Shown: piece by piece, positions 1 through 6,663 of the stretch
How the letters are laid out: each line of letters starts with the position of its first letter
Numbering within the stretch: position 1 is the first letter of the stretch
Source of the DNA: Acidobacteriota bacterium
Lineage (GTDB): Bacteria > Planctomycetota > Phycisphaerae > WQYP01 > JAJZKJ01
DNA length: 9,578 nucleotides
Reading direction: 5' to 3'
NCBI GenBank assembly: GCA_021804195.1
Contig: JAJZKJ010000054.1
Span: 1-9,578 of the forward strand
The notes under the pieces: model-generated
Database searches by the model: none
Seen by the model: the letters and a program-made list of their open reading frames with translations, nothing else
Told to the model about the DNA's origin: nothing
Made by a program: the position numbers and the translations under genes

Positions 1-1773
1 CTAAACCACATCGAGCTTCATGCGCTGGCCGCGGGTGAGATGAATCCAGCCCATGTGCGGACCGTTGCCAAAGGCCTGCGCCACGCCACGGCCGGCCACG
101 GTGACGCGGGCGAAGCCGTTGGCCCGGATGCCGAGATAATAATTACCGCTGTGGTTGGGAGTGAGATAGCCGCTCCAGCGCACGAACAGCATGCGGGCAT
201 GGCGCGCGGCCGCGGGCAGGCTGGCGGCGGTTAAATTGATCGCGGGTTCCACCCGTGAAACGAGCGGCTTGGCTTTGCGGCCGAAAAAGCTGAAGCCGCT
301 GCTGTATTGCGCCTCCAGTCCGGGCCGGCCGGCGGGCGTGGTCAGCAAGGAAGCCGGCACCGGGCGCCCGCCGTGATTCGACAAAAATTGGGTTCCGCGC
401 ACGTAGGTGATGCGGGCGTGCGGAAAAGCGGCCTTAAGGCCTTCCAGAAAACTGACGGTGTGGGTGGGCGTGCCGCTATAGTTGCCGAGCAGAACCTGGG
501 TTTGCCCGGCCAGCGGACCGACGACCGCGATGCGCCGGATGGAGGGTTTGAGTGGGAGGACGCCGTTGTTTTTCAACAGCACCATGGATTCTTCCGCGAT
601 CTTGAGGGCCAGGGCGCGGTGCGCGGGGCTGTTGAGCTGACTGGCCGGAATATGATCGTAAGGATCCAGCCCCGGCGGATCGAACATGCCCAGCTTGATG
701 CGGGCGGTAAACAGGCGCACCAGATCGCGATTGATCGCCGATACGGATAAGTACCCCTCTTGCACCGCCTTCAGAAAAGGCGCGTAGTCGTGATCGTTTT
801 TGGGGGTGGAGGTGAAATAGCCGGCGCATTCGTTGTCCATGCCGCGCTCCAGCGAAATGGCCGAGGCCTGCGCCTGGGTGGGCCGGTAATGATGGCCGGT
901 AAAGATGTCGTGCACGGCATCACAATCGGAGACGACGTAGCCCTTGAACTGCCAGTCGGTGCGCAGCGTGGTTTGCAGCAGGAAATGGTTGGCGCAGTCG
1001 GGTTGGCCGTTGAGCGCGGTGTAGGCGCACATGATGGAGCCGGCGTGGCCTTTCACAATGGCGGCGCGGAAGGCGGGCAGGTAGGTGTCTTCGAGGGCGT
1101 GCCGGCTGACGTCGTAATCGGCGAAATGGCGGATGGGTTCCGGGCCGCTGTGGGCGTCGAAGTGCTTGGGCGTGGAAATCACCCGGTAATAATGCGGATT
1201 CGAGCCCTGCATGCCGGTCACAAAGGCAACCGCGAAGCGCGAGGTGAGAAAGGGATCTTCGCCGTAGGTTTCCTGGCCGCGGCCCCAGCGCGGGTCGCGG
1301 AAGATATTGATGTTGGGCGCCCAGAAATCCAGGCCATGGAAAATGCCGGAGTTGCCGTGGTGCCGGGCGATATATTGCTCGTGAATCACGCGGCCTTCGA
1401 GGCTGATGGCACGGGCCATTTTATGGATGATGGGAACGTCCCAGGTCGCGGCCAGGCCGATGGGTTCGGGAAATTCCGTGGTGCCGTTCACCGCGACGCC
1501 ATGCAGCGCCTCGCTCCACCATTCGTAGGCGGGAATGTGCAGCCGCGGAATGGCGCGCGATTCATTGGTCAACTGCGAAACCTTTTCCCGCAGGGTCATC
1601 TGGTTGACCAGAGCCGCGGCGCGTTCCCGGGCCGGCAGTTTGGGATTCAGCCAGGCCGGCCGCGCCGGGGCCGCGGCGGCGGCCGGAGAAACGGGCGCCG
1701 ATTGCGCCAGCGCGGCGGCCGCAAGGAGGGAAATGATGGGAACGAGCAGCAGGGTTTTTGAGAAATAGCTCAT
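1..1773 (-). CDS. Secreted GH3 glycosidase (beta-xylosidase/beta-glucosidase type), truncated within PA14 domain
   Basis: A secreted glycoside hydrolase family 3 enzyme, probably acting on xylo- or gluco-oligosaccharides outside the cytoplasm. The chosen ATG (1771-1773) gives 590 residues, a GGAG ribosome site 7 bases upstream, and a signal peptide (hydrophobic 8-23, cleavage after A-L-A at 23). The longer in-frame start would put 60 non-signal residues in front. The GH3 N-domain follows: YEWWSEALHGVA (83-94), FWAPNINIFRDPRWGRG (150-166), KHF (203-205), and the nucleophile Asp283 in VSDC. This motif set is typical of the BXL-type xylosidase branch. The GH3 C-domain starts near 395 and is interrupted by a PA14 insert from about 485. 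The frame ends at a TAG (bases 1-3) inside PA14, so the rest of PA14, the second half of the GH3 C-domain (which usually holds the acid/base residue) and any Fn3 domain are missing. Full relatives are usually 800-900 residues. Family assignment is firm; substrate is inferred. Confidence 0.9.
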   Translation of the reverse strand: MSYFSKTLLLVPIISLLAAAALAQSAPVSPAAAAAPARPAWLNPKLPARERAAALVNQMTLREKVSQLTNESRAIPRLHIPAYEWWSEALHGVAVNGTTEFPEPIGLAATWDVPIIHKMARAISLEGRVIHEQYIARHHGNSGIFHGLDFWAPNINIFRDPRWGRGQETYGEDPFLTSRFAVAFVTGMQGSNPHYYRVISTPKHFDAHSGPEPIRHFADYDVSRHALEDTYLPAFRAAIVKGHAGSIMCAYTALNGQPDCANHFLLQTTLRTDWQFKGYVVSDCDAVHDIFTGHHYRPTQAQASAISLERGMDNECAGYFTSTPKNDHDYAPFLKAVQEGYLSVSAINRDLVRLFTARIKLGMFDPPGLDPYDHIPASQLNSPAHRALALKIAEESMVLLKNNGVLPLKPSIRRIAVVGPLAGQTQVLLGNYSGTPTHTVSFLEGLKAAFPHARITYVRGTQFLSNHGGRPVPASLLTTPAGRPGLEAQYSSGFSFFGRKAKPLVSRVEPAINLTAASLPAAARHARMLFVRWSGYLTPNHSGNYYLGIRANGFARVTVAGRGVAQAFGNGPHMGWIHLTRGQRMKLDVV

Positions 1774-1823
1774 TGATGAACTCCATGAATCCCGGCGGGT
1801 TTCATGATTCGCGTCAGTTAGGA

Positions 1824-1853
1824 ACGGTAGCGAAGATGGCGGCCTTTCGTCAA
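1824..1853 (-). promoter_or_regulatory. Possible sigma70-like promoter for the GH3 gene
   Basis: Read on the minus strand, TTGACG (1853-1848) is followed after 18 bases by TACCGT (1829-1824), about 50 bases before the GH3 start. The -35 matches five of six consensus bases; the -10 is weak. The gene could instead be read through from the esterase gene 94 bases upstream. Confidence 0.3.
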
Positions 1854-1867
1854 ATGAATGCAGCGCG

Positions 1868-3010
1868 TCAGCGCCGGGCGCGGCAAGGCGCGGCAAAGCA
1901 AAGATGGCGGCTGAAAAACGGCAGCACATGGTTTTGAAAACGATAGGCCACATGGCTGGTGTGGGTGCCGTGATAGATCTGGAAATGATTGCGAATATGG
2001 TAGCGATCGAGAATGTGATGCACCTTGATCATGCCGAAGCGAAGGCCGTCCTGATCGCCGACATCCAGGCCGATGGCCCGGTAACGGCGCAGATTATAGA
2101 TGTACTGGCCGATCATGGCGAGGGGAGAATTGGCCGCCCATTCGGCTTGCACGGCGGGCACCGGCTTGCCGTTCTGAAACGGCAAATCGAGGAAGAGCGG
2201 CGGTTTGGCGGGGTCGGGCGACCAGGCGGCGGCGAGGGCCAATTGCATTTTGGCGAACCAGGGGAGCTTGCGGGCGGCTTCGGCCGGCGAGGTAATGCCG
2301 CGCAGCATTTGCCGCAGCGAGGGCGGGCGCTTTCCCCCCGGCGCCAGCGGCGGCCTGGGACCGCCCGCCATCATGGGCGAAAGACAGCAGGCGCTCATGA
2401 CATATAAACTGCCGAAGACCCCGGGGTGCTGCATGCCGATGCGCAGCGCCCCGTAACCGCCCATGGAATGCCCGACCAGGCCGCGGGCCAGCCGGTTCGG
2501 GATGGTGCGATAGTGGGTGTCCATATAATGGACCACGTCGTGATAGACATAGCGCTCGAAGTTGCCCGTGGTCTCGGAGCCGGAATACATGGACCCGCCG
2601 TAGAGAGTATAGGAATCGGGCAGCACCACGATCATCTGCCGGGCGCCGCGGGCGTAGGCGTTGGCGATGGTCAGCGGGACATGAATTTCATGCGTCCATT
2701 TTTCGGCGTTGATGAAAAAGCCATGGAGCGCATAGACCACGGGATAACGCCGGGTTTTATCTTTGAAATAGCTGGGCGGAAGAAAAACGATGGCGGGGCG
2801 ATTGACCTTTTCGCCCTCGAGATTGCCGACCAGCGACGGGCCGTAGATCCGTATGTGCTGGACAAAGACGTGGGGCGCGCCGGGTAAACGCGGCGGCCTC
2901 TGGGTTTTGGCTTGCGCCAGGCCCGGCCGGGGCAACAGGAATAAGGCAACAAAAGCGCTGCCGGCCAGGACGGAGATGCGGAAGCGAGCGGGGGAAGAGG
3001 ATGAATTCAT
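1868..3010 (-). CDS. Secreted alpha/beta-hydrolase esterase (PF00756 esterase-D-like, CE1-like)
   Basis: A secreted serine esterase of the putative-esterase family (PF00756), which includes feruloyl and acetyl-xylan esterases and S-formylglutathione hydrolase. From the ATG at 3008-3010 it has 380 residues. A signal peptide spans about 1-34 (hydrophobic 13-27, cleavage near LAQA). The YPVVYALHGFF strand (89-99) provides the oxyanion region. The nucleophile elbow is GHSMGGYG with Ser182. Asp319 or Asp321 (GDQDG) and His353 (TSHVAYRF) are likely to complete the triad. No good ribosome site precedes this ATG; an in-frame ATG at 3043 would add 11 residues before the same signal peptide. It lies between GH3 and the LysR gene on the same strand, so removal of acetyl or feruloyl groups from xylan is plausible but inferred. 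The last ten residues are encoded partly by a 10-bp tandem duplication (1878-1897). Confidence 0.85.
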   Translation of the reverse strand: MNSSSSPARFRISVLAGSAFVALFLLPRPGLAQAKTQRPPRLPGAPHVFVQHIRIYGPSLVGNLEGEKVNRPAIVFLPPSYFKDKTRRYPVVYALHGFFINAEKWTHEIHVPLTIANAYARGARQMIVVLPDSYTLYGGSMYSGSETTGNFERYVYHDVVHYMDTHYRTIPNRLARGLVGHSMGGYGALRIGMQHPGVFGSLYVMSACCLSPMMAGGPRPPLAPGGKRPPSLRQMLRGITSPAEAARKLPWFAKMQLALAAAWSPDPAKPPLFLDLPFQNGKPVPAVQAEWAANSPLAMIGQYIYNLRRYRAIGLDVGDQDGLRFGMIKVHHILDRYHIRNHFQIYHGTHTSHVAYRFQNHVLPFFSRHLCFAAPCRARR

Positions 3011-3083
3011 GGCGCAATCCAGAAAAGCAGCTCCCAAGCGCATCCGGTGCCATATGAGTCCAAACCATCGGGAGCGCGCCCGT

Positions 3084-3131
3084 ATTGTAGCTTTCCCGGA
3101 CGAAAGGCCAATCACTGATTTTTTCCGGGAA
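3084..3131 (-). promoter_or_regulatory. Candidate promoter and inverted repeat upstream of the esterase gene
   Basis: On the minus strand TTGGCC (3111-3106) and TACAAT (3089-3084) are 16 bases apart, giving a predicted transcript start about 65 bases before the esterase ATG. A perfect 8-bp inverted repeat, TTCCCGGA (3093-3100) and TCCGGGAA (3124-3131), brackets the -35 element. The smaller palindrome AATCA-C-TGATT (3110-3120) overlaps it. This layout suits an operator, but no binding protein is identified. Confidence 0.4.
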
Positions 3132-3177
3132 TGTATCGGGGAATTCGATAGATGGCAGCGGCGCCGCAGATCAGGGA

Positions 3178-4065
3178 TTAAATCACTTCCATATCCCGGC
3201 CCAGGCCCAATAATCCGGCCAATTCCCGCAGCTCCCGGCCGCCGGCATCGCCGTCGCGGCAGAACAGATGGAAGCGGGCCCATCGTTGCCCGCCCAGGGG
3301 CAAGCGGAGGGGAATCAATTCTTCCGCTTCCAGCAGAGGCTGAATCCGGTAGCGGGGCAGCCAGGCAAAGCCGAGCCCGCAGCGGACCGCTTCGATGGCG
3401 GCTTCAATGGTGGAAACCGCAAGCGTACGCTGGGCGGGCGCGCGCGGCTGGCTTTTCACTTCGCCGGAGCTGTCGCCTTCGATGACCACCGCCAGGTGGC
3501 GCATGAGATCCGCCCGGGACAATATGCGTTTTTTTGCGGCCAGCGGATGGCCCTTGCGCGCCACCGCCCGCAGGCGAACTTCCAGCACCGGCTGCATCAG
3601 CAATTCGCGCGAGGCGAGGCCGGCAATGCAGAGATCGGCGCCCTGGGTCAGGAATTCGGTTTCCGGAGAAATAAACGTGGCCTGGCGCAAAATGGTGTGC
3701 ACGTGCGGGTATTTGCGGCCGAAACTCCGCAGCGCGGCAAACAATTTCGGGTAAGGATAGATGCTATCCACGGAAAGCCGCAGCTCCAGCTTGCCCCCCG
3801 ACCCGAGGGTGCGGGCCCGCTGCTCCAACCGGCCGAAGCCGCCCAGCAGCGGCTCGGCGTCGGATAACAAGACCCGGCCGGCTTCGGTCAAGACGGCTTT
3901 GCGGCCGCGCAGCTCAAACAAGCGAACGCCGAGTTGCTCCTGCAGCCGCGCCAGGGCGTAGCTGACGGTGGATTGGGAACGGTTGAGCTTTTTGGCCGCC
4001 GCGGCAAAGCTGCCAAACCGGACGACAGCTTGCAGGGCCTCCCAGCCATCCAGAGTGGTTTTCAT
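3178..4065 (-). CDS. LysR-family transcriptional regulator
   Basis: A 295-residue LysR-type DNA-binding regulator, the usual family length. The N-terminal winged helix-turn-helix spans about 5-63: FGSFAAAAKKLNRSQSTVSY (17-36) with the recognition helix around 29-40, then LEQ-type linker sequence (LQEQLGVRLFELRGRKAVLTEAG, 41-63). The effector-binding domain begins near 93 (LELRLSVD) and contains the late family motif GLGFAWLPRY (230-239). The start at ATG 4063-4065 agrees with family N-termini, although no Shine-Dalgarno sequence is visible. It diverges from the GH51 arabinofuranosidase gene across 135 bases that hold a LysR-type T-N11-A palindrome, so GH51 control and autoregulation are likely; effects on the esterase and GH3 genes downstream of it are possible. 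The inducer cannot be read from sequence; an arabinose- or xylose-derived compound is a guess. Confidence 0.93.
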   Translation of the reverse strand: MKTTLDGWEALQAVVRFGSFAAAAKKLNRSQSTVSYALARLQEQLGVRLFELRGRKAVLTEAGRVLLSDAEPLLGGFGRLEQRARTLGSGGKLELRLSVDSIYPYPKLFAALRSFGRKYPHVHTILRQATFISPETEFLTQGADLCIAGLASRELLMQPVLEVRLRAVARKGHPLAAKKRILSRADLMRHLAVVIEGDSSGEVKSQPRAPAQRTLAVSTIEAAIEAVRCGLGFAWLPRYRIQPLLEAEELIPLRLPLGGQRWARFHLFCRDGDAGGRELRELAGLLGLGRDMEVI

Positions 4066-4103
4066 GAGAACAGGGCGCAGGAATGCGGCCGTTTATCAGA
4101 ATA

Positions 4104-4120
4104 CATTGAATTTCTCGATG
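4104..4120. promoter_or_regulatory. Candidate LysR operator (T-N11-A box)
   Basis: The sequence CATTGA-ATTTC-TCGATG is an inverted repeat matching at five of six arm positions, and it contains the T-N11-A core (T4106, A4118) typical of LysR-family sites. It lies 38 bases from the LysR start codon. If GH51 transcription starts near 4176 (from TATAGC at 4164-4169), the centre falls near -64, the usual position of the LysR recognition site. A possible LysR-gene -10 (TATTCT, 4103-4098 on the minus strand) abuts it, consistent with autorepression. Confidence 0.5.
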
Positions 4121-4128
4121 AATTGGCG

Positions 4129-4146
4129 GAAAAGAATCTGCTTTTC
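4129..4146. promoter_or_regulatory. Perfect inverted repeat in the LysR/GH51 gap
   Basis: GAAAAG (4129-4134) and CTTTTC (4141-4146) form a perfect 6-bp inverted repeat with a 6-base spacer. It lies 8 bases beyond the LysR-like box toward GH51, near -38 relative to the start inferred for GH51. That is where the second, activation-type contact of LysR regulators often lies. A different regulator, or chance, is also possible. Confidence 0.3.
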
Positions 4147-4200
4147 AATCGGCTTTTTCCGGGTATAGCATATTCAGGTTTGGAAAGTTGAGGAAATACC

Positions 4201-6294
4201 GTGTCCCAGGCTCATTATTCCGGCGGCAGAAACACAGTGACTGTTTTTATGCTCACAGTTGGCCTCGTCACGGCGGCCCTGGCCGGGCAACACCGGCCAA
4301 CTGCGCCCAAAAAACTCGAGGTGACGCTGCATGCCCACCGGCTGGCCCGGCCGGTTTCACGGTATGAGTACGGAATGTTTATTGAGAACCTGGGCTCGCT
4401 GGTGTACCGCACTCTGTGGTCGCAGATGCTCAACGACCGTAAATTTTACTATCCCATTGTGGCGAAAAAACCCGGACCGGCGCATCCCCGGTTTGCGGGC
4501 TTTATGGGCATGCTGCCGCATAAATGGCGTCCGGTTGGATCAGCGCGGCCGGTGGTGATGGATCCTGTCGCCGCCTTTGTCGGGACGCACAGTCCGGAGA
4601 TCCTGCTGCAACCCGGCGAGCCGCGCGGCATCCGGCAATCGGGTCTGGCGCTGGAGCAGGGGCAGCGGTATGTGGGCTACATATATCTGCGCGGCACGCC
4701 GGGAGCGCAGGTCAGGGTTTCGCTGATCTGGGGCTCTGGCCGCGATGGCAGGAGCAGCCTGAAATTTTCCGTGCTTGCCGCCGGCTACACCAAATTCCCC
4801 ATTGCTTTTACCGCGGGCGCGAGCACCGCGAACGGCATCTTCAAGGTGACCGGCAGCGGCACGGGCAATTTTCATATCGGCACGGCTTCCCTGATGCCGG
4901 CCAACAATCTGGACGGCTTCCGCCCGGGCGCGATCCGCGCGCTGCGCCAGCTTCATTCCGGCTTCTGGCGTTTGCCGGGCGGCAATTTTATCTCTGACTT
5001 CAACTGGTACGATTCGGTGGGCAACCCCGATAAACGCCCGCCGGTGCTGGACCATGCCTGGAACGCGGTGCAGTCCAACGATGTGGGCCTGGATGAGTTC
5101 ATGACCCTGTGCCGGCTGATCGGAGTGCAGCCCTATATCACCGTCAATGCCGGCTTTGGCGATGAGCATTCAGCGGCGCAGGAAGTGCAATATATCAACG
5201 GCGCCGTGACCACGCCCATGGGCGCCTGGCGGGCGCGCAACGGGCATCCCGCTCCCTATGACGTCAAGTTCTGGGATATCGGCAACGAGCCCTACGGCGC
5301 CTGGCAACTGGGGCACACCACGCTGGCGTATTACCTGATCAAGCACCGGATCTTTTACCGCGCCATGAAACGGGCGGATCCCAATATCACGCTGCTCGCC
5401 TCCGGTTCGATGCCCTATCAGAGCACCAACCCTCTGTGCTCCAAAACCGACTGGACCTGCGGATTCCTTAAGCACGACTGGGGATATTTTTCCGGCATTA
5501 CCAACCACTGGTATGCGAATTCCGGGCGCCGGTTCGGCCCTCCCGCCGCCCATGCCAGGCCCGCGCCGAAGATTCCCTTGTTGCAATGGGCGCGCAAGCC
5601 CTCCAACAGCGTGCGCTTCGAAGCCGAGGAATGGCAAACGTACGAGCACCGTTTTCCCGCCATGATCCGGAAAAAGATTTTTCTCTCGCAGGATGAATAT
5701 GCGTATATCGGAGCGCGGCCCAACCTCAAGGGCGTGCTGGCCTACGCCATGATTTTGAATGAGATGCTGCGGCACACCAATTTTCTGCGCATGGCGGCGT
5801 TGACGATGGGCACCTCGACGCTTGATTTCAACCACGGCCAGATCGGGCTGAACGCGCTGGGGCTGCTATATCAGTTTTATGGCGAGCATTTGGGCGCCGG
5901 CGCCCAGCCAATGCGGCTGACCGGCAACTCGCCCCAGCCCTTGCCCAAGAAGCATATTGTCGGCGATTTGCCGCGCAAGCAGGCGGGCAGCCCCACCTAC
6001 CCGCTGGATATGCTGGCGGCCTTTACCCCCGGACATCATTTCGTGAACCTGGCCGTGGTCAATGCCACCCGCCAGGCGCGGCCATTCGAACTGCATGCCA
6101 GCGGCGTTCACCTGGCCGGTCCCGCGCAGGTATGGGTCATGACGGGCCCAAGCCTGAGCGCCGCGAACCGCGCCGGCGAGCCGCCCCAGGTCACGATCCG
6201 AAAGGTTCCCGTAGACATGGTTTCCGGCCGGGTCACGGTTCCAGCCCTGAGCATTTGCATTTATCATTTTCCGGCCGCGCAGGCGCGGCCCTAA
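4201..6294 (+). CDS. Secreted GH51 alpha-L-arabinofuranosidase
   Basis: A GH51 alpha-L-arabinofuranosidase, predicted to release L-arabinose side chains from arabinoxylan or arabinan. The GTG start is supported by AGGA at 4191-4194, 6 bases upstream. The 697-residue product begins with a signal peptide (hydrophobic 13-28, cleavage after A-L-A at 28). N-terminal motifs are YEYGMFIENLG (55-65). A carbohydrate-binding-like beta region covers about 110-235. The catalytic (beta/alpha)8 barrel follows: FWRLPGGNFISDFNWYDSVG (255-274), RPPVLDHAW (279-287), LDEF (297-300), and the acid/base Glu363 in FWDIGNEPYG. SGITNHWY (431-438) carries a conserved His, and the probable nucleophile is Glu499 in SQDEY, where many relatives have DEW. 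A C-terminal beta-sandwich runs from about 600 to 690. It diverges from the LysR gene, its likely regulator. Signal peptide and family are firm; exact substrate is inferred. Confidence 0.92.
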   Translation: MSQAHYSGGRNTVTVFMLTVGLVTAALAGQHRPTAPKKLEVTLHAHRLARPVSRYEYGMFIENLGSLVYRTLWSQMLNDRKFYYPIVAKKPGPAHPRFAGFMGMLPHKWRPVGSARPVVMDPVAAFVGTHSPEILLQPGEPRGIRQSGLALEQGQRYVGYIYLRGTPGAQVRVSLIWGSGRDGRSSLKFSVLAAGYTKFPIAFTAGASTANGIFKVTGSGTGNFHIGTASLMPANNLDGFRPGAIRALRQLHSGFWRLPGGNFISDFNWYDSVGNPDKRPPVLDHAWNAVQSNDVGLDEFMTLCRLIGVQPYITVNAGFGDEHSAAQEVQYINGAVTTPMGAWRARNGHPAPYDVKFWDIGNEPYGAWQLGHTTLAYYLIKHRIFYRAMKRADPNITLLASGSMPYQSTNPLCSKTDWTCGFLKHDWGYFSGITNHWYANSGRRFGPPAAHARPAPKIPLLQWARKPSNSVRFEAEEWQTYEHRFPAMIRKKIFLSQDEYAYIGARPNLKGVLAYAMILNEMLRHTNFLRMAALTMGTSTLDFNHGQIGLNALGLLYQFYGEHLGAGAQPMRLTGNSPQPLPKKHIVGDLPRKQAGSPTYPLDMLAAFTPGHHFVNLAVVNATRQARPFELHASGVHLAGPAQVWVMTGPSLSAANRAGEPPQVTIRKVPVDMVSGRVTVPALSICIYHFPAAQARP

Positions 6295-6341
6295 ACCATG
6301 CCATTTCGCAGTTCTACCTATTCATCCATTTGCCGGCCGCG

Positions 6342-6366
6342 AGGTCCAGCGCAGAACGCTGGACCT
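6342..6366. repeat. Perfect 10-bp-stem hairpin after GH51
   Basis: Arms AGGTCCAGCG (6342-6351) and CGCTGGACCT (6357-6366) are perfectly complementary around a 5-base loop (CAGAA), 47 bases after the GH51 stop. No T-run follows on either strand, so it is not a classical intrinsic terminator. It could protect the GH51 3' end, end transcription with Rho, or be a palindromic repetitive element. Confidence 0.6.
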
Positions 6367-6372
6367 ACGCCT

Positions 6373-6395
6373 GCCGGTCAGAAATGCCGGCCAGA
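6373..6395. repeat. Short direct repeat GCCGGYCAGA, two units
   Basis: GCCGGTCAGA (6373-6382) and GCCGGCCAGA (6386-6395) are direct repeats with one mismatch and a 13-base period. They lie just after the 6342-6366 hairpin and 55 bases before vapB. A protein-binding array or a remnant of a repetitive element are both possible. Confidence 0.35.
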
Positions 6396-6432
6396 TTCGG
6401 CGATCATCTCCGGATTTTTCAATACACATAAA

Positions 6433-6448
6433 TATGATAAATTTACAC
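6433..6448 (+). promoter_or_regulatory. Candidate vapBC promoter/operator region
   Basis: An AT-rich stretch runs straight into the vapB start codon. A -10-like TATGAT (6433-6438) lies 11 bases before the ATG, with AAAT and ATTT arms at 6430-6433 and 6441-6444. No Shine-Dalgarno sequence precedes vapB, so the transcript may have a very short leader or none. VapB-VapC complexes usually repress their own promoter, so an operator is expected here. No good -35 was found. Confidence 0.35.
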
Positions 6449-6449
6449 A

Positions 6450-6653
6450 ATGCGGACGAATATTGAAATTGATGATCAACTGATGCGTCAGGCGATGCGC
6501 GGCAGCCAGCTCCGCACTAAAAGAGCCGTGGTGGATGCCGGTTTGCGGCTGCTGGTCCAAACCCAGGCGCAGACCGCAATCCGCCGGCTGCGAGGCAAAG
6601 TGCGCTGGGAAGGCAATTTAAGTGAATCTCGCCTGAACCGGCTGCGGACGTAA
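6450..6653 (+). CDS. vapB: VapB-family antitoxin
   Basis: A 67-residue type II antitoxin, predicted to bind and neutralise the VapC RNase encoded next to it and to repress their shared promoter. The N-terminal half, MRTNIEIDDQLMRQAM (1-16) and the following helices to about 36, resembles the short DNA-binding region of the VapB family PF09957. The tail GKVRWEGNLSESR (49-61) matches the toxin-wrapping motif with conserved Trp and Gly common in this group. The ATG at 6450 is the first in frame and fits family length, although no ribosome site is visible. vapC follows after 10 bases, the usual tight antitoxin-toxin order. Confidence 0.88.
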   Translation: MRTNIEIDDQLMRQAMRGSQLRTKRAVVDAGLRLLVQTQAQTAIRRLRGKVRWEGNLSESRLNRLRT

Positions 6654-6663
6654 CGGCCGCCCG

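Noticed and set aside
760..1761. A 333-residue open frame on the plus strand opposite the GH3 gene
   Set aside because: It is antisense to clear GH3 motifs, its translation is rich in Gly, Ala and Arg without recognisable domains, and such long shadow frames are expected opposite GC-rich genes.
1774..1953. Upstream ATG that would extend the GH3 protein by 60 residues
   Set aside because: It would bury the signal peptide and overlap the esterase 3' end, while the ATG at 1771-1773 has a well-spaced GGAG and an immediate signal peptide.
3158..3167. GCGGCGCCGC palindrome after the LysR stop as a terminator
   Set aside because: It has no loop and no T-run, and such GC palindromes are common by chance in GC-rich DNA.
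3044..3283. Longer start for the esterase, running into the LysR gene
   Set aside because: The extra N-terminus is Arg- and Pro-rich, overlaps the LysR gene, and precedes a standard signal peptide.
2853..3485. A plus-strand open frame crossing the esterase and LysR genes
   Set aside because: It overlaps the esterase signal peptide and the LysR effector domain, both well supported, and has an Arg-rich composition typical of a non-coding frame.
5170..5835. A 221-residue minus-strand frame inside the GH51 gene
   Set aside because: It lies opposite the catalytic barrel, whose motifs are conserved, and shows no domain of its own.
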